A stretch of 64,000 bases of DNA from Bacteroidaceae bacterium (GTDB lineage Bacteria > Bacteroidota > Bacteroidia > Bacteroidales > Bacteroidaceae), in contig JAILDV010000030.1 in NCBI GenBank assembly GCA_024688885.1, positions 1-64,000 on the forward strand, written 5' to 3'. The notes under the pieces are model-generated. The model did not search any database. It was given only the letters and a program-made list of their open reading frames with translations, and had not been told where the DNA came from. How positions within the stretch are numbered: position 1 is the first letter of the stretch; every line of letters starts with the position of its first letter. Position numbers and translations under genes: made by a program. This document shows, piece by piece, positions 16,822 to 24,932 of this stretch.

Positions 16822-17970
16822 TCACAAATTATCAACAATGCTCTGTACAATATAATTAATCTCCCGTTCTCCAACATATGGACCACTCGGCAAACAAAGT
16901 CCACAAGAGAAAAGATGTTCACTTACTCCATTCACATAGGCTGGAGCATCCTTATACACAGGCTGCAAATGCATTGGCTTCCACAATGGGCGCGTCTCTA
17001 TGCCCATTTTACTCAGCCTTTCTATCAAAGGCAGCAACTTTCCATCAATTGTGTGCTTATTATCTTCGAATCTTATTGTGGACAGCCAATAGTTGGATTC
17101 CATATAACGTTCCGGAGCACTCTGAAGTACTATATCATCGTATCCTCTCAGCTTTTTATGATAGTAATCATGAACCCAACGATGATGCTCAATATGTTCA
17201 CCCACAATCGTCATTTGTCCTCTTCCTATACCAGCACAAATATTAGACATACGATAATTGTATCCAATCTGTTCATGTTGATAGTAAGGATATGCTTCAC
17301 GTGCCTGAGTGGCATAAAACATCACATGCTTCTTCGCCTCTTCGTTAGGACAAATCAATGCACCTCCACCGCTGGTTGTTATTAACTTATTTCCATTAAA
17401 CGACATCACGCCATAATCTCCAAATGTTCCACAGATTTGTCCCTTATACTTGGATCCAAAACCTTCAGCAGCATCTTCCAGAACAGGAATCTCATAACGT
17501 CTTGCAATCTCCATGATTTCATCAATCCTCGCCGGCATACCATACAAATATACAGGAATAATCGCTTTGGGCTTCTTACCAGTCTTGGCAATTCGATCTT
17601 TAATCGCCTCCTCCAGCAACTGCGGATCCATATTGTAAGTACTATATTCACTATCTACAAACACAGGAGTGGCACCCTGATACATAATAGGATTAGCACT
17701 TGCCGCAAACGTGAAAGACTGGCAAATCACCTCGTCGCCCTTACCAACCCCTAACATAATCAGTCCCAAATGAATCGCAGCTGTACCTGCACTCAATGCC
17801 ACCACTTTCTTATCCAACGCGCCATTATCATTCACGAAATCCTCCAGATCCTCTTCAAAAGCATTCACGTTTGGGCCAAGTGGTACGACCCAATTCGTAT
17901 CAAAAGCTTCTTGAATGTATTGCATTTCGTTGCCGCTCATGTGAGCAAGACACAAATTGATCCTATCCAT
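16822..17970 (-). CDS. DegT/DnrJ/EryC1/StrS nucleotide-sugar aminotransferase (PglE-like)
   Basis: 382 residues. PLP enzymes of this family transfer an amino group from glutamate to a 4-keto (or 3-keto) nucleotide sugar. Visible: ALSAGTAAIHLGLIMLGVG, FTFAASANPIMYQGATPVFV, the cofactor Asp in VLEDAAEGFGSKYKG, and the PLP lysine in SFNGNKLITTSGGGA. The SFNGNKxITTSGGG form and MHLQPVYK are typical of the PglE/WecE-like branch, which in Campylobacter works beside a PglC-type transferase such as the one at 19268. A matching 4,6-dehydratase is not in this window. It has its own -7 box and is separated by 174 bp from the rest of the locus. Confidence 0.88.
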   Translation of the reverse strand: MDRINLCLAHMSGNEMQYIQEAFDTNWVVPLGPNVNAFEEDLEDFVNDNGALDKKVVALSAGTAAIHLGLIMLGVGKGDEVICQSFTFAASANPIMYQGATPVFVDSEYSTYNMDPQLLEEAIKDRIAKTGKKPKAIIPVYLYGMPARIDEIMEIARRYEIPVLEDAAEGFGSKYKGQICGTFGDYGVMSFNGNKLITTSGGGALICPNEEAKKHVMFYATQAREAYPYYQHEQIGYNYRMSNICAGIGRGQMTIVGEHIEHHRWVHDYYHKKLRGYDDIVLQSAPERYMESNYWLSTIRFEDNKHTIDGKLLPLIERLSKMGIETRPLWKPMHLQPVYKDAPAYVNGVSEHLFSCGLCLPSGPYVGEREINYIVQSIVDNL

Positions 17971-17989
17971 ATAATATCAATAATTTTTG

Positions 17990-17997
17990 CAAAATTA
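17990..17997 (-). promoter_or_regulatory. -7 box for the DegT gene
   Basis: Minus strand TAATTTTG, 19 bp before the ATG at 17970. It suggests an internal promoter for the aminotransferase and the OmpA-like gene behind it. Confidence 0.4.
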
Positions 17998-18144
17998 GCA
18001 CTATTTTTTCAAACTTACACATTTCTATATTAAAAAGGATACTTTTCCCTCAAAAACTTTTTCATCAAAGCATCCACTAAAACACACAAATATCAAAAAC
18101 TTCACGATACGATTATTGAGCATTTTGTTGAAAGCACCTCATTA

Positions 18145-19275
18145 TCACAACAGATTGGTCTTATCCTCAAGAACACTCTTATAATATTCTTTGAGACACT
18201 TCCTCACGAATCCTTGTTCAAAACGATTTGCAACCATTGGACGGGCATTCTCTGCCATCCTTTTCCTCGCATTAGGATGCTCCACCATCCATTTCATCGC
18301 ATCATATAAAGCATGTTCGTCATATGGGGGAACAATCAATCCATTTCTTTCATTTTCAACAATCTCTCTCGACCCATTGATGTCTGTCACAATGCTTGGA
18401 AGGTCCATCGCCCCTGCCTCTATCACCACATTGGGGAATCCTTCGCGATAACTGGGAAAGACCAGCACATCGCTCCGTTCGTAGAAGGGACGCACGTCCG
18501 TCTGACTGCCCACCGCCTCTATGGCCTCACACTCGTCTATCAACCGCATGGTTTCGGGCATGAGGGGGTCAATCTTTTCTTCATAGGGACCGACCAGCAG
18601 GAGCCGCGTTTGAGGGTATCGTTTGTTCAACCGTACAAAAGCAGACACCAACTCATTAATGCCCTTTTCCCTCACTATTCGCCCAACAAAGACAAATGTA
18701 AACTTCTGCGAGTCCACAGCACCCAATGTCCGCTTCCAATAATCCAAATTCACTCCCTTCACATTACCATAGCCAAGCACTTTCAATGGTTTTCTAGTGA
18801 TACAGCGCTGCAAATCCTGCTTTACCCCCTCTCCTTCAGGCACAACATGAGTAGCACATGCACAAGTGATTTTGTCTGTCATCATCAAAATCTTCCTAGA
18901 CAGTCCTGATGCGGTAGGCCAAACAAGACCCGTGAACGTATGCACTCGAACTGGCACATTTGCCATCCTTGCTGCCATCATACAGAGCAGCCCTGCCTTC
19001 GGAGTCATCGAATGCACCATATCCGGACGCTCTTTCTTCATCACAGAAACTAGTTTGATGAGCGAAAGCAAATCTTTCAGCGGACTCACTCGGCGTTCCA
19101 TTGCCACACCGACAGTTCTCACTCCCTCACGCTCACCCAGTTCCTTCAAATCCGCATCTGGGCTGGAGAGAGCCACCACATCGTAACCTTCTTGTTGAAG
19201 TTCCTTCAGCAGTCCATTGCAGAAGATATTCAGAGACATGCCAATGGTCGCAGCACGTATAATTTTCTTACCCAC
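18145..19275 (-). CDS. GT4 glycosyltransferase (PglA-like)
   Basis: 376 residues, GT-B fold. N-terminal acceptor half with DMVHSMTPKAGLLCMMAARM and VRVHTFTGLVWP; donor half with FTFVFVGRIVREKGINELV and an intact EX7E motif in SYREGFPNVVIEAGAM. Close in pattern to PglA/WbpT-type enzymes that add the second sugar to an undecaprenyl-linked first sugar. It overlaps by 8 bp the initiating phosphoglycosyl transferase just upstream, which supports that role. It is the last gene of the main transferase run. Confidence 0.85.
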   Translation of the reverse strand: MGKKIIRAATIGMSLNIFCNGLLKELQQEGYDVVALSSPDADLKELGEREGVRTVGVAMERRVSPLKDLLSLIKLVSVMKKERPDMVHSMTPKAGLLCMMAARMANVPVRVHTFTGLVWPTASGLSRKILMMTDKITCACATHVVPEGEGVKQDLQRCITRKPLKVLGYGNVKGVNLDYWKRTLGAVDSQKFTFVFVGRIVREKGINELVSAFVRLNKRYPQTRLLLVGPYEEKIDPLMPETMRLIDECEAIEAVGSQTDVRPFYERSDVLVFPSYREGFPNVVIEAGAMDLPSIVTDINGSREIVENERNGLIVPPYDEHALYDAMKWMVEHPNARKRMAENARPMVANRFEQGFVRKCLKEYYKSVLEDKTNLL

Positions 19276-19846
19276 AGACAGTCTGTATAATTAGTTTTAT
19301 ATCCCCCATCAATGAATGATGGTAATAATACTCCAAATTAATCTTTACCTTATCAGGATAGATTACCTCATCATTATATTTTTGAGGGTCTTCAACCTGT
19401 GCAAGAATCTCCTCTTCATTTTTATACTTTAGCGATGCAGGGCCTGTGATTCCTGGTCTCAAGTTCAATATCAGCCTGTCTTCACCGACCAACTTGTCGG
19501 CATACCCTGGCACATCGGGACGAGGTCCCACAAAACTCATATCTCCAATCAGCACGTTCCACAACTCGGGCAACTCATCCAATTTATACTTTCTCAACTT
19601 AGCCCCCAACGGCGTTATGCGGCTCTCACCTGCCACCGAAACAGAACTGCCACCATGTCCAACTGTCATACTACGAAACTTATACATGGTGAACAGCTTT
19701 CCATCCCTTCCGACTCTTTTCTGCTTAAAGATGGCTGGTCCTCCAGGCATCTTCACACGAATCAACACCCATACCACCAATAATACTGGCCAGAGGAAGC
19801 ATAAGCCCACAAATGCTACCGTTCTATCAAATAACCACTTCAGCAT
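19268..19846 (-). CDS. Initiating phosphoglycosyl transferase (PglC-type sugar transferase)
   Basis: 192 residues. MLKWLFDRTVAFVGLCFLWP forms a re-entrant membrane helix, followed by the monotopic PGT signatures: GGPAIFKQKRVGRDGKLFTM, YKFRSM, LDELPELWNVLIGDMSFVGP, RPDVPGYADKL and LRPGITGPASL. It transfers a phospho-sugar from UDP-sugar to undecaprenyl phosphate, starting repeat-unit assembly at the inner membrane. The ORF stays open upstream to 19921, but that part is translated iteron DNA and is rejected. No extra N-terminal domain of WcaJ kind is present, so this is the small PglC form. Confidence 0.92.
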   Translation of the reverse strand: MLKWLFDRTVAFVGLCFLWPVLLVVWVLIRVKMPGGPAIFKQKRVGRDGKLFTMYKFRSMTVGHGGSSVSVAGESRITPLGAKLRKYKLDELPELWNVLIGDMSFVGPRPDVPGYADKLVGEDRLILNLRPGITGPASLKYKNEEEILAQVEDPQKYNDEVIYPDKVKINLEYYYHHSLMGDIKLIIQTVCG

Positions 19847-19878
19847 TGTTATACCCACTTTAAATTGTTTTCTTTTCT

Positions 19879-19979
19879 CCCACGAATTGAAAGAATCATA
19901 CGAATTTTTCCATGCAGACACTATCTGATAGCAATTACAACTTATTCTCTTATTCTTTCAATTCATCTGATTCATGGGA
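19879..19979. repeat. Palindromic iteron element, diverged copy
   Basis: Left arm CCCACGAATTGAAAGAATC has iterons at 19882, 19891 and 19900. The right arm has inverted iterons (ATTC) at 19952, 19961 and 19970. Spacing is exactly 9 bp in both arms. It shares the loop text GCAGACACTATCTGATAGC with the array at 20457. A C-to-A change in the left arm (GAATTGAAAGAAT) is matched by G-to-T in the right arm (ATTCTTTCAATTC), keeping complementarity. Confidence 0.9.
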
Positions 19980-19986
19980 GAATATC

Positions 19987-20388
19987 TCATTTAACGCGGC
20001 GATGGATTGAATGAACAATGTCATCAGTATTAAAATTAACCAGAAGTCCGAGATGCTTTCCTGTCAATTTCAAATATGTGTCAATTTGCAAATAAAACAC
20101 ATCCTTCATTTCCAAAACTGATTTCAATTCCACTATTACCAAATCTTCAACCAATATATCCAACCTCAAATCAGTATCTATTCTTTTTCCATCGTAGAGA
20201 ATAGGGACTTCTATCTGCCTTTCGACTTTCAAATCTCGTTTCTTTAATTCATAAGCCAAAGCTGCCTCATACACACTTTCCAACAATCCGGGGCCAAGTT
20301 TATTATACACATCATAGATTGCGCCTATGATAGTATAGCTCAAATCATTTTCCTCCTTGTATTTTAGTCTATCTACACTATATCCCAT
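19987..20388 (-). CDS. GxxExxY protein (PD-(D/E)XK-like nuclease fold), copy 1
   Basis: 133 residues. The name motif is GLLESVY in KLGPGLLESVYEAALAYEL near residue 34; a nuclease-like D...ExK core follows in DLRLDILVEDLVIVELKSV, then FYLQIDTYLKLTGKHLGLLV and NFNTDDI. The family is widespread, small and of unproven function. The gene lies between two pieces of the palindromic iteron element (19879-19979 and an orphan right arm at 20401-20431). It seems unrelated to polysaccharide synthesis. A second family member at 32510 has the same type of neighbourhood. Confidence 0.85.
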   Translation of the reverse strand: MGYSVDRLKYKEENDLSYTIIGAIYDVYNKLGPGLLESVYEAALAYELKKRDLKVERQIEVPILYDGKRIDTDLRLDILVEDLVIVELKSVLEMKDVFYLQIDTYLKLTGKHLGLLVNFNTDDIVHSIHRRVK

Positions 20389-20399
20389 ATCACAATTTT

Positions 20400-20431
20400 T
20401 CCAATTCGTTTAATTCACCAGATTCGTAGGA
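20400..20431. repeat. Orphan right arm of the iteron element
   Basis: ATTCG, ATTCA, ATTCG start at 20404, 20413 and 20422, 9 bp apart, ending GATTCGTAGGA as in the full units. It lies just upstream of the GxxExxY start codon. Confidence 0.75.
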
Positions 20432-20456
20432 AAATCATACTTCTTCTTTTGCATCG

Positions 20457-20822
20457 CCCACGAATTGAACGAATTATACGAATTTCCCCATGCAGACACT
20501 ATCTGATAGCAATTACAACTTCTTTTCTCTTATTCGTTCAATTCGACAAATTCGTGGGAAAATCATACTTCTTCTTTTGCATCACCCACGAATTGAACGA
20601 ATTATACGAATTTTCCCAGGCAGACACTATCTGATAGCAATTACAACTTCTTTTCTATTATTCGTTCAATTCGACAAATTCGTGGAAAAATCATACTTCT
20701 TCTTTTGCATCACCCACGAATTGAACGAATTATACGAATTCATCTTTGCAAACAGCTTATCACACTAAACATAATACGCATTGAATTTCTTTATGATTCG
20801 TTCAATTCGTCAAATTCGTGGG
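20457..20822. repeat. Array of three palindromic iteron units, 128-bp period
   Basis: Units begin at 20457, 20585 and 20713, exactly 128 bp apart. Each has a left arm of three ACGAATT iterons at 9-bp steps (first unit: 20460, 20469, 20478) and a right arm of three inverted iterons (ATTCG at 20532, 20541, 20550), ending in AATTCGTGGG opposite CCCACGAATT. Units 1 and 2 share the loop; unit 3 keeps both arms but has a different loop. Short plus-strand frames across the array are translated repeat, not genes. The array fills the 438 bp between the GxxExxY and GNAT genes. Confidence 0.92.
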
Positions 20823-20826
20823 CGTA

Positions 20827-21402
20827 TCAAATCTTACGAGGCTTATCTTCTATCAACAAATCACCATTATCCAATTCCTCCACCACAATTACATCGCACG
20901 CTTTCTGACTCGCCTTCATCGACCCGATATTCTCCTTGTTGATACTCTCAAACATACGGAATCCCGTCCTTGTTGCCAAATCCATACCGACCTTGCAAAG
21001 AGTTGTGCACACCCCTTTCCCTTGATGATTCACATCCACCATTTTCCCGAGGAAACTCTTTCCATTCGCAAAGCATCTTAAAAAAGCATACCCTACAATC
21101 TCCCCATCCTCCTCTTGTACATATATTATATAAGACTTCCTCCCCAGCAACTTTCTCATCGTTTCCACATCAAACCCATGCGGTCGGAACCACTTGAAAC
21201 TCTCTTCTGGCTGACGAGCAAAGAAGTCCGCCAAGCGGCACGCGTCATTCACATCTGCAATCCTCATGCCCTCGGGTAGACAGCTTTGCAAGTCCCTTCC
21301 ATCACCAATCTTCCATCCGCACACCATGCCATTGAGAGTTTCCACGCCCTCCCATAACCACGGCATCTTCGTCTGAAGTGTATGTGCCAATTCGTACAAC
21401 AT
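20827..21402 (-). CDS. GNAT-like acetyltransferase of the polysaccharide locus
   Basis: 191 residues. The central segment YIIYVQEEDGEIVGYAFLRC followed by MVDVNHQGKGVCTTLCKVGM matches the GNAT beta4 / acetyl-CoA loop (Q/RxxGxG form). The C-terminus SINKENIGSMKASQKACDV is the usual late GNAT helix. It is probably an N- or O-acetyltransferase acting on a sugar or sugar-nucleotide, but no close family is recognised. It is 3 bp downstream of the GT32 gene, so translationally linked. Confidence 0.6.
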   Translation of the reverse strand: MLYELAHTLQTKMPWLWEGVETLNGMVCGWKIGDGRDLQSCLPEGMRIADVNDACRLADFFARQPEESFKWFRPHGFDVETMRKLLGRKSYIIYVQEEDGEIVGYAFLRCFANGKSFLGKMVDVNHQGKGVCTTLCKVGMDLATRTGFRMFESINKENIGSMKASQKACDVIVVEELDNGDLLIEDKPRKI

Positions 21403-21405
21403 ACT

Positions 21406-22218
21406 TTAAATACTAAGAACTTTCAACCAATATCCCTTTTTTGCCAGATACTTATTAGCCCAAGTGTAGATGTAATAAGCCAAATCCTTTTTACGAACAA
21501 ATTGCTTATTTTCGATGTCCGAGTTCCACGTATTCGCTTTTCTCCAAGAACCAGCCTTGCAATGTATACAAAAAACATCTTTCATACCATGATAACGCGG
21601 TTCATCAAAATAGTAAGGCGGATATACATGAATATCCTCGTCCAGCACTTCGATATCCTCCAAATTCGGAATGCGACCTTGATAACCATATTTAAGGGCC
21701 AATCGACTTTGGATGGAAGGGATCAGACGCATATCATACCGCAAACTTTGAGGCATATTAATGTCGTCCAACTGAAAAAAGTGCTTATGCATATAATAGT
21801 CTACACAATCCTTCAAGAATGGATGCCCTTTTTCAGCGCCAAAACAGTGAGAGGTCAATGTACTAACATGATGGTTTGTTTCGTCGTGTTGAAATTCAAT
21901 CACATGTTCTTTCCCTATAAACATTCGATGGCGGAGAAGAGGATCGAACGACTGATGTACAACAACGTCACCGTCCAACCATATTCCACCCTCTTTATAG
22001 ACCGCATAACACCTGATAGCATCGGCAGCAAAAGCCCATTTGCGTGCGGCAAAAGCCTCATTTGCAAAGGTTAAGTTTGCCTCCTTCAGAGCTTTTGCAT
22101 CCCATAACCTCAATTCATAATCTGGCAGTACTTTCTTCCAATCCTCCATAATAGAGATATAACTTTCTGGCATAGGATCGCCAGAGAACCAACTATAATG
22201 GACAATTTTAGGTATCAT
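21406..22218 (-). CDS. GT32-type glycosyltransferase (DXD sugar-binding family)
   Basis: 270 residues beginning MIPKIVHYSWFSGDPMPES, the standard opening of the capsular GT32/Gly_transf_sug family. The metal/nucleotide-binding DXD motif is in GGIWLDGDVVV near residue 82, preceded by KWAFAADAIRCYAVYKEGG. It is probably a retaining transferase adding one sugar of the repeat unit on the cytoplasmic face. A relative with the same opening lies at 30239. Sugar specificity is unknown. Confidence 0.85.
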   Translation of the reverse strand: MIPKIVHYSWFSGDPMPESYISIMEDWKKVLPDYELRLWDAKALKEANLTFANEAFAARKWAFAADAIRCYAVYKEGGIWLDGDVVVHQSFDPLLRHRMFIGKEHVIEFQHDETNHHVSTLTSHCFGAEKGHPFLKDCVDYYMHKHFFQLDDINMPQSLRYDMRLIPSIQSRLALKYGYQGRIPNLEDIEVLDEDIHVYPPYYFDEPRYHGMKDVFCIHCKAGSWRKANTWNSDIENKQFVRKKDLAYYIYTWANKYLAKKGYWLKVLSI

Positions 22219-22268
22219 ATCTTGGTCGTATTTCGTTTTAATAAGTCTAAATAAAGATAATCGTCAAC

Positions 22269-23180
22269 TCATGCTGAACTCAAATCAAAATCTACGATAA
22301 AATGACGTTCGCGCTTTTCCACTGGCGGAAGCTGCATATAGTTTTCACCATATAGATTGGTCAGATATTTTTCTGCCTGGCCTGGCACATTCACCTCCAG
22401 ACCTTCAAAGAAGGCTTTCCGAACAGGCAGAAAAACCTCGCAAGGCATTGTCTCTCCTTCGTACAATTTACGTCCGGTCGGTATTGACAGCAAGGCACTC
22501 TGCTCAGGATGAGCCACCAAATCATCATACCAATTCACCCAATAGCTATGCTTGATTAATCCCAAAATCTTTCCCAGCACTCTGCGAGTTGTCATCATCA
22601 AACCTCCCAATCCACTCATCTTGGTCAACCGACGTGTCGCATCACTCACAGGATAACTTGCTTCATAAACCATATTGGCGCACAACCTTAGCACATTAGC
22701 TCGATAGCCCGTCCATTTTCGGGCTAAAGGATTTCTGCTGACACCCTCTAACGGAAAGACATCGATGCTTAATCCTTTGGGAAAATCGGTGTATTCATTT
22801 CCAGCCTCAACACATCTTGTCCCCCTTTTAAATATTTTCATAAACATGCATAGAGCATCTTTTTCCTTAGAAGGGAACATATACTCATATCCATCGCCCA
22901 ATTCACCCCGTAAAAGTAATATTTTCAGCTGCTCATAATCCCCACGTGGCATACACATGTCTAAATCATCATCCCACGGAATAAAACCCTGATGACGAAT
23001 TGCCCCAAGACAACTACCTCCACAGAGCATCAGAGTCAATTGGTTCTTTTCACACAATGCAGCAATATCCTCATACATCTGCATCAGCATCTCTTTCATC
23101 TCCACAGATTCCGACTCTGTCAATTGCCTCAGTCCACTTTGGCGAGCATTCTCATTCAATAATTCCTTATATGATTTCAT
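22269..23180 (-). CDS. LicD-family phosphotransferase
   Basis: 303 residues with the LicD core LCGGSCLGAIRHQGFIPWDD followed by DLDMCMPRGDYEQL, the nucleotidyltransferase-like acidic site. LicD proteins move a phosphorylated alcohol (phosphocholine, ribitol phosphate, glycerol phosphate) from a CDP carrier onto glycans. It overlaps the SDR gene by 14 bp, and the SDR overlaps an IspD-like cytidylyltransferase by 13 bp, so the three are made together. I infer a CDP-polyol-phosphate route decorating the polymer; the alcohol itself is unknown. Confidence 0.88.
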   Translation of the reverse strand: MKSYKELLNENARQSGLRQLTESESVEMKEMLMQMYEDIAALCEKNQLTLMLCGGSCLGAIRHQGFIPWDDDLDMCMPRGDYEQLKILLLRGELGDGYEYMFPSKEKDALCMFMKIFKRGTRCVEAGNEYTDFPKGLSIDVFPLEGVSRNPLARKWTGYRANVLRLCANMVYEASYPVSDATRRLTKMSGLGGLMMTTRRVLGKILGLIKHSYWVNWYDDLVAHPEQSALLSIPTGRKLYEGETMPCEVFLPVRKAFFEGLEVNVPGQAEKYLTNLYGENYMQLPPVEKRERHFIVDFDLSSA

Positions 23181-24213
23181 CTTTCTGCCTGCATGCTTGT
23201 ATGGTAGCCTGCAACTTCTCTCTCATCGTCCCTTGGACAGACCATCCCAATGATTCCAATTTTTCCGTTGAAAATACAGACCTTGTCACCACATTAAAGC
23301 CTTGTTTCTCTATATCCGTTGGCAATTCCATCACCACTTTTTTCCCAGCCATCGCTGCTATCATTTCTGCCAAGTCCCTGATACTGATATTTGAACTGGC
23401 ATCCGCCACATTATATGCCTCGCCACTCTTTCCTTTCAATAAGATATAAAGCAGACCTTTCACACAATCCACCACGTAGCACCAACTTCTGAACTGAGCA
23501 CCCGTACTTTTCATCACAATATTTTCCCCTTTCAATACATTCCGGATGAACTGGGCATATACCCGATTGTCACCTTCTGTAAAATGAGGGCCATACGTGT
23601 GTGATGGTCTGGCTACCACAACATCCACGCCATATTCAGCCATATAAGCAGCACAAAGTGTCTCTGCAGCTCGTTTTGAGGAAGGATAACATGAACGGGA
23701 ACTCATTGGATTCACATACCCACTATACTCTTCAGAGAAGACTCTACCATCACCTTCTCCATATACTTCACCCGTCGATACATACAAAAAACGTCTCAAT
23801 CCATGCCGTCTTCCATAATCCAACAGATTTATAGTCCCCAGCACATTGGCCTTTATGACCTCTACTGGATTCTTTGCGAAGAAAGAAGGGCTCGCATTGC
23901 TGGCAGCATGAATGACATAATGAAACGAAAGGTCTGTTGAAAGAGGATTTGTCACATCATACTTCAAAAAGTGGAAAAAGGGATTATTAAGATGTTCCTT
24001 GAATAGCATTTTGGCACGTTCTTCGTTCCGTCCTGCCGCATAGACATGCAAATGATGACAGGGGCATTGCATCAACACTTCCACCAAACATGAACCCAAC
24101 AGTCCAGTAGCACCAGTAATGAGGACATTGCTCCCGTCCAACTCTTCCCAAGGAAGCGGGGATACGGCACAATCCATCACATGCTTCCGATATGCTTGAT
24201 CTATTTCATCCAT
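23167..24213 (-). CDS. NAD-dependent epimerase/dehydratase (extended SDR)
   Basis: 348 residues. Rossmann motif VLITGATGLLGSCLVEVL near residue 30, YVIHAASNASPSFFAKNPVE, catalytic Ser-Tyr-Lys set (STGEVYGEG and CYPSSKRAAE), then RPSHTYGPH and WCYVVDCVKGLLYILL. It resembles nucleotide-sugar epimerases and decarboxylases. It sits between IspD-like and LicD genes with overlaps on both sides, so it may modify the polyol or CDP-linked intermediate rather than a separate nucleotide sugar. Confidence 0.85.
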   Translation of the reverse strand: MDEIDQAYRKHVMDCAVSPLPWEELDGSNVLITGATGLLGSCLVEVLMQCPCHHLHVYAAGRNEERAKMLFKEHLNNPFFHFLKYDVTNPLSTDLSFHYVIHAASNASPSFFAKNPVEVIKANVLGTINLLDYGRRHGLRRFLYVSTGEVYGEGDGRVFSEEYSGYVNPMSSRSCYPSSKRAAETLCAAYMAEYGVDVVVARPSHTYGPHFTEGDNRVYAQFIRNVLKGENIVMKSTGAQFRSWCYVVDCVKGLLYILLKGKSGEAYNVADASSNISIRDLAEMIAAMAGKKVVMELPTDIEKQGFNVVTRSVFSTEKLESLGWSVQGTMREKLQATIQACRQKDEII

Positions 24214-24917
24214 TCTTCCTTCGAAGTATGCATCAATGCCTTCAAAATCTCAATATCCTCAACAGTCGTCACCTTAATATTCTTTTCTGACCCTGGAACA
24301 ATATGCATCTCACGTCCCCCCACTTCTGCTATTAAAGTACATGAAGCCACACTGTCCGAAATGCCCTTTCGTTTAGCATCTTCATGCACATCTATAATAT
24401 TACCTAACTTGAAAGTCTGAGGGGTTTGAGTCCTTATCAAAGTGTCACGAGGAATACTACGATTAGACGAGAATCCATCCTCACTCTCTAATATTGCCTC
24501 ACGACATTGAATTCCAGTAATGGCATAGCCATAAGCCTGACAGATGGCGATATTACTACTAATTATATCTTGACTGAGCAACGGACGCACGGAATCATGT
24601 ATCAGAACCAAGTCATCATCTACACAACCCTCACCTTTCAGCCCATAAATGCCATTGTGGATAGACTCCATTCCGGTATTTCCACCAGGGAAAATCCATT
24701 TCAGTTTAGTAATACTGAACTGGTTGGCATATGCCTGAAGTACCGTTTCCCACCCTTTCAGACATACCACTGCCATTGCATCAATATCTGGGTGCTTCTG
24801 GAAACACTGCATGGTATGGACAATTATGGGACATCCATCCACATGCAGAAATTGTTTGGGAATATCCTGTCCCATCCGATTCCCTGCGCCCCCTGCTATC
24901 AATAATGCTATATTCAT
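24201..24917 (-). CDS. IspD/TarI-like cytidylyltransferase
   Basis: 238 residues. The CTP-binding start is IALLIAGGAGNRMGQDIPKQ, with HDSVRPLLSQDII and RTQTPQTFKLGNIIDVHEDA further along, all hallmarks of the IspD/TarI family. A housekeeping IspD would make CDP-methylerythritol. In this operon, overlapping an SDR and next to LicD, a role in making a CDP-polyol (ribitol-like) donor is more likely. Sequence alone does not settle the substrate. Confidence 0.85.
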   Translation of the reverse strand: MNIALLIAGGAGNRMGQDIPKQFLHVDGCPIIVHTMQCFQKHPDIDAMAVVCLKGWETVLQAYANQFSITKLKWIFPGGNTGMESIHNGIYGLKGEGCVDDDLVLIHDSVRPLLSQDIISSNIAICQAYGYAITGIQCREAILESEDGFSSNRSIPRDTLIRTQTPQTFKLGNIIDVHEDAKRKGISDSVASCTLIAEVGGREMHIVPGSEKNIKVTTVEDIEILKALMHTSKEEWMK

Positions 24918-24932
24918 AACAAAGATATAAAA

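Noticed and set aside
20457-20822. CRISPR-like array (regular 128-bp repeats)
   Set aside because: Repeats are palindromic 100-bp units with conserved interiors, not short repeats with unique spacers, and no cas gene is present.
20449-20908. Plus-strand frames with repeating RIERIIRI peptides across the iteron array
   Set aside because: The peptides are translations of the repeat itself. No start signal is seen, and sequence conservation follows the DNA palindrome rather than codons.
24201-24917. Housekeeping ispD
   Set aside because: Overlap with SDR and next to LicD inside a glycan operon makes a CDP-polyol role more likely; not fully excluded.
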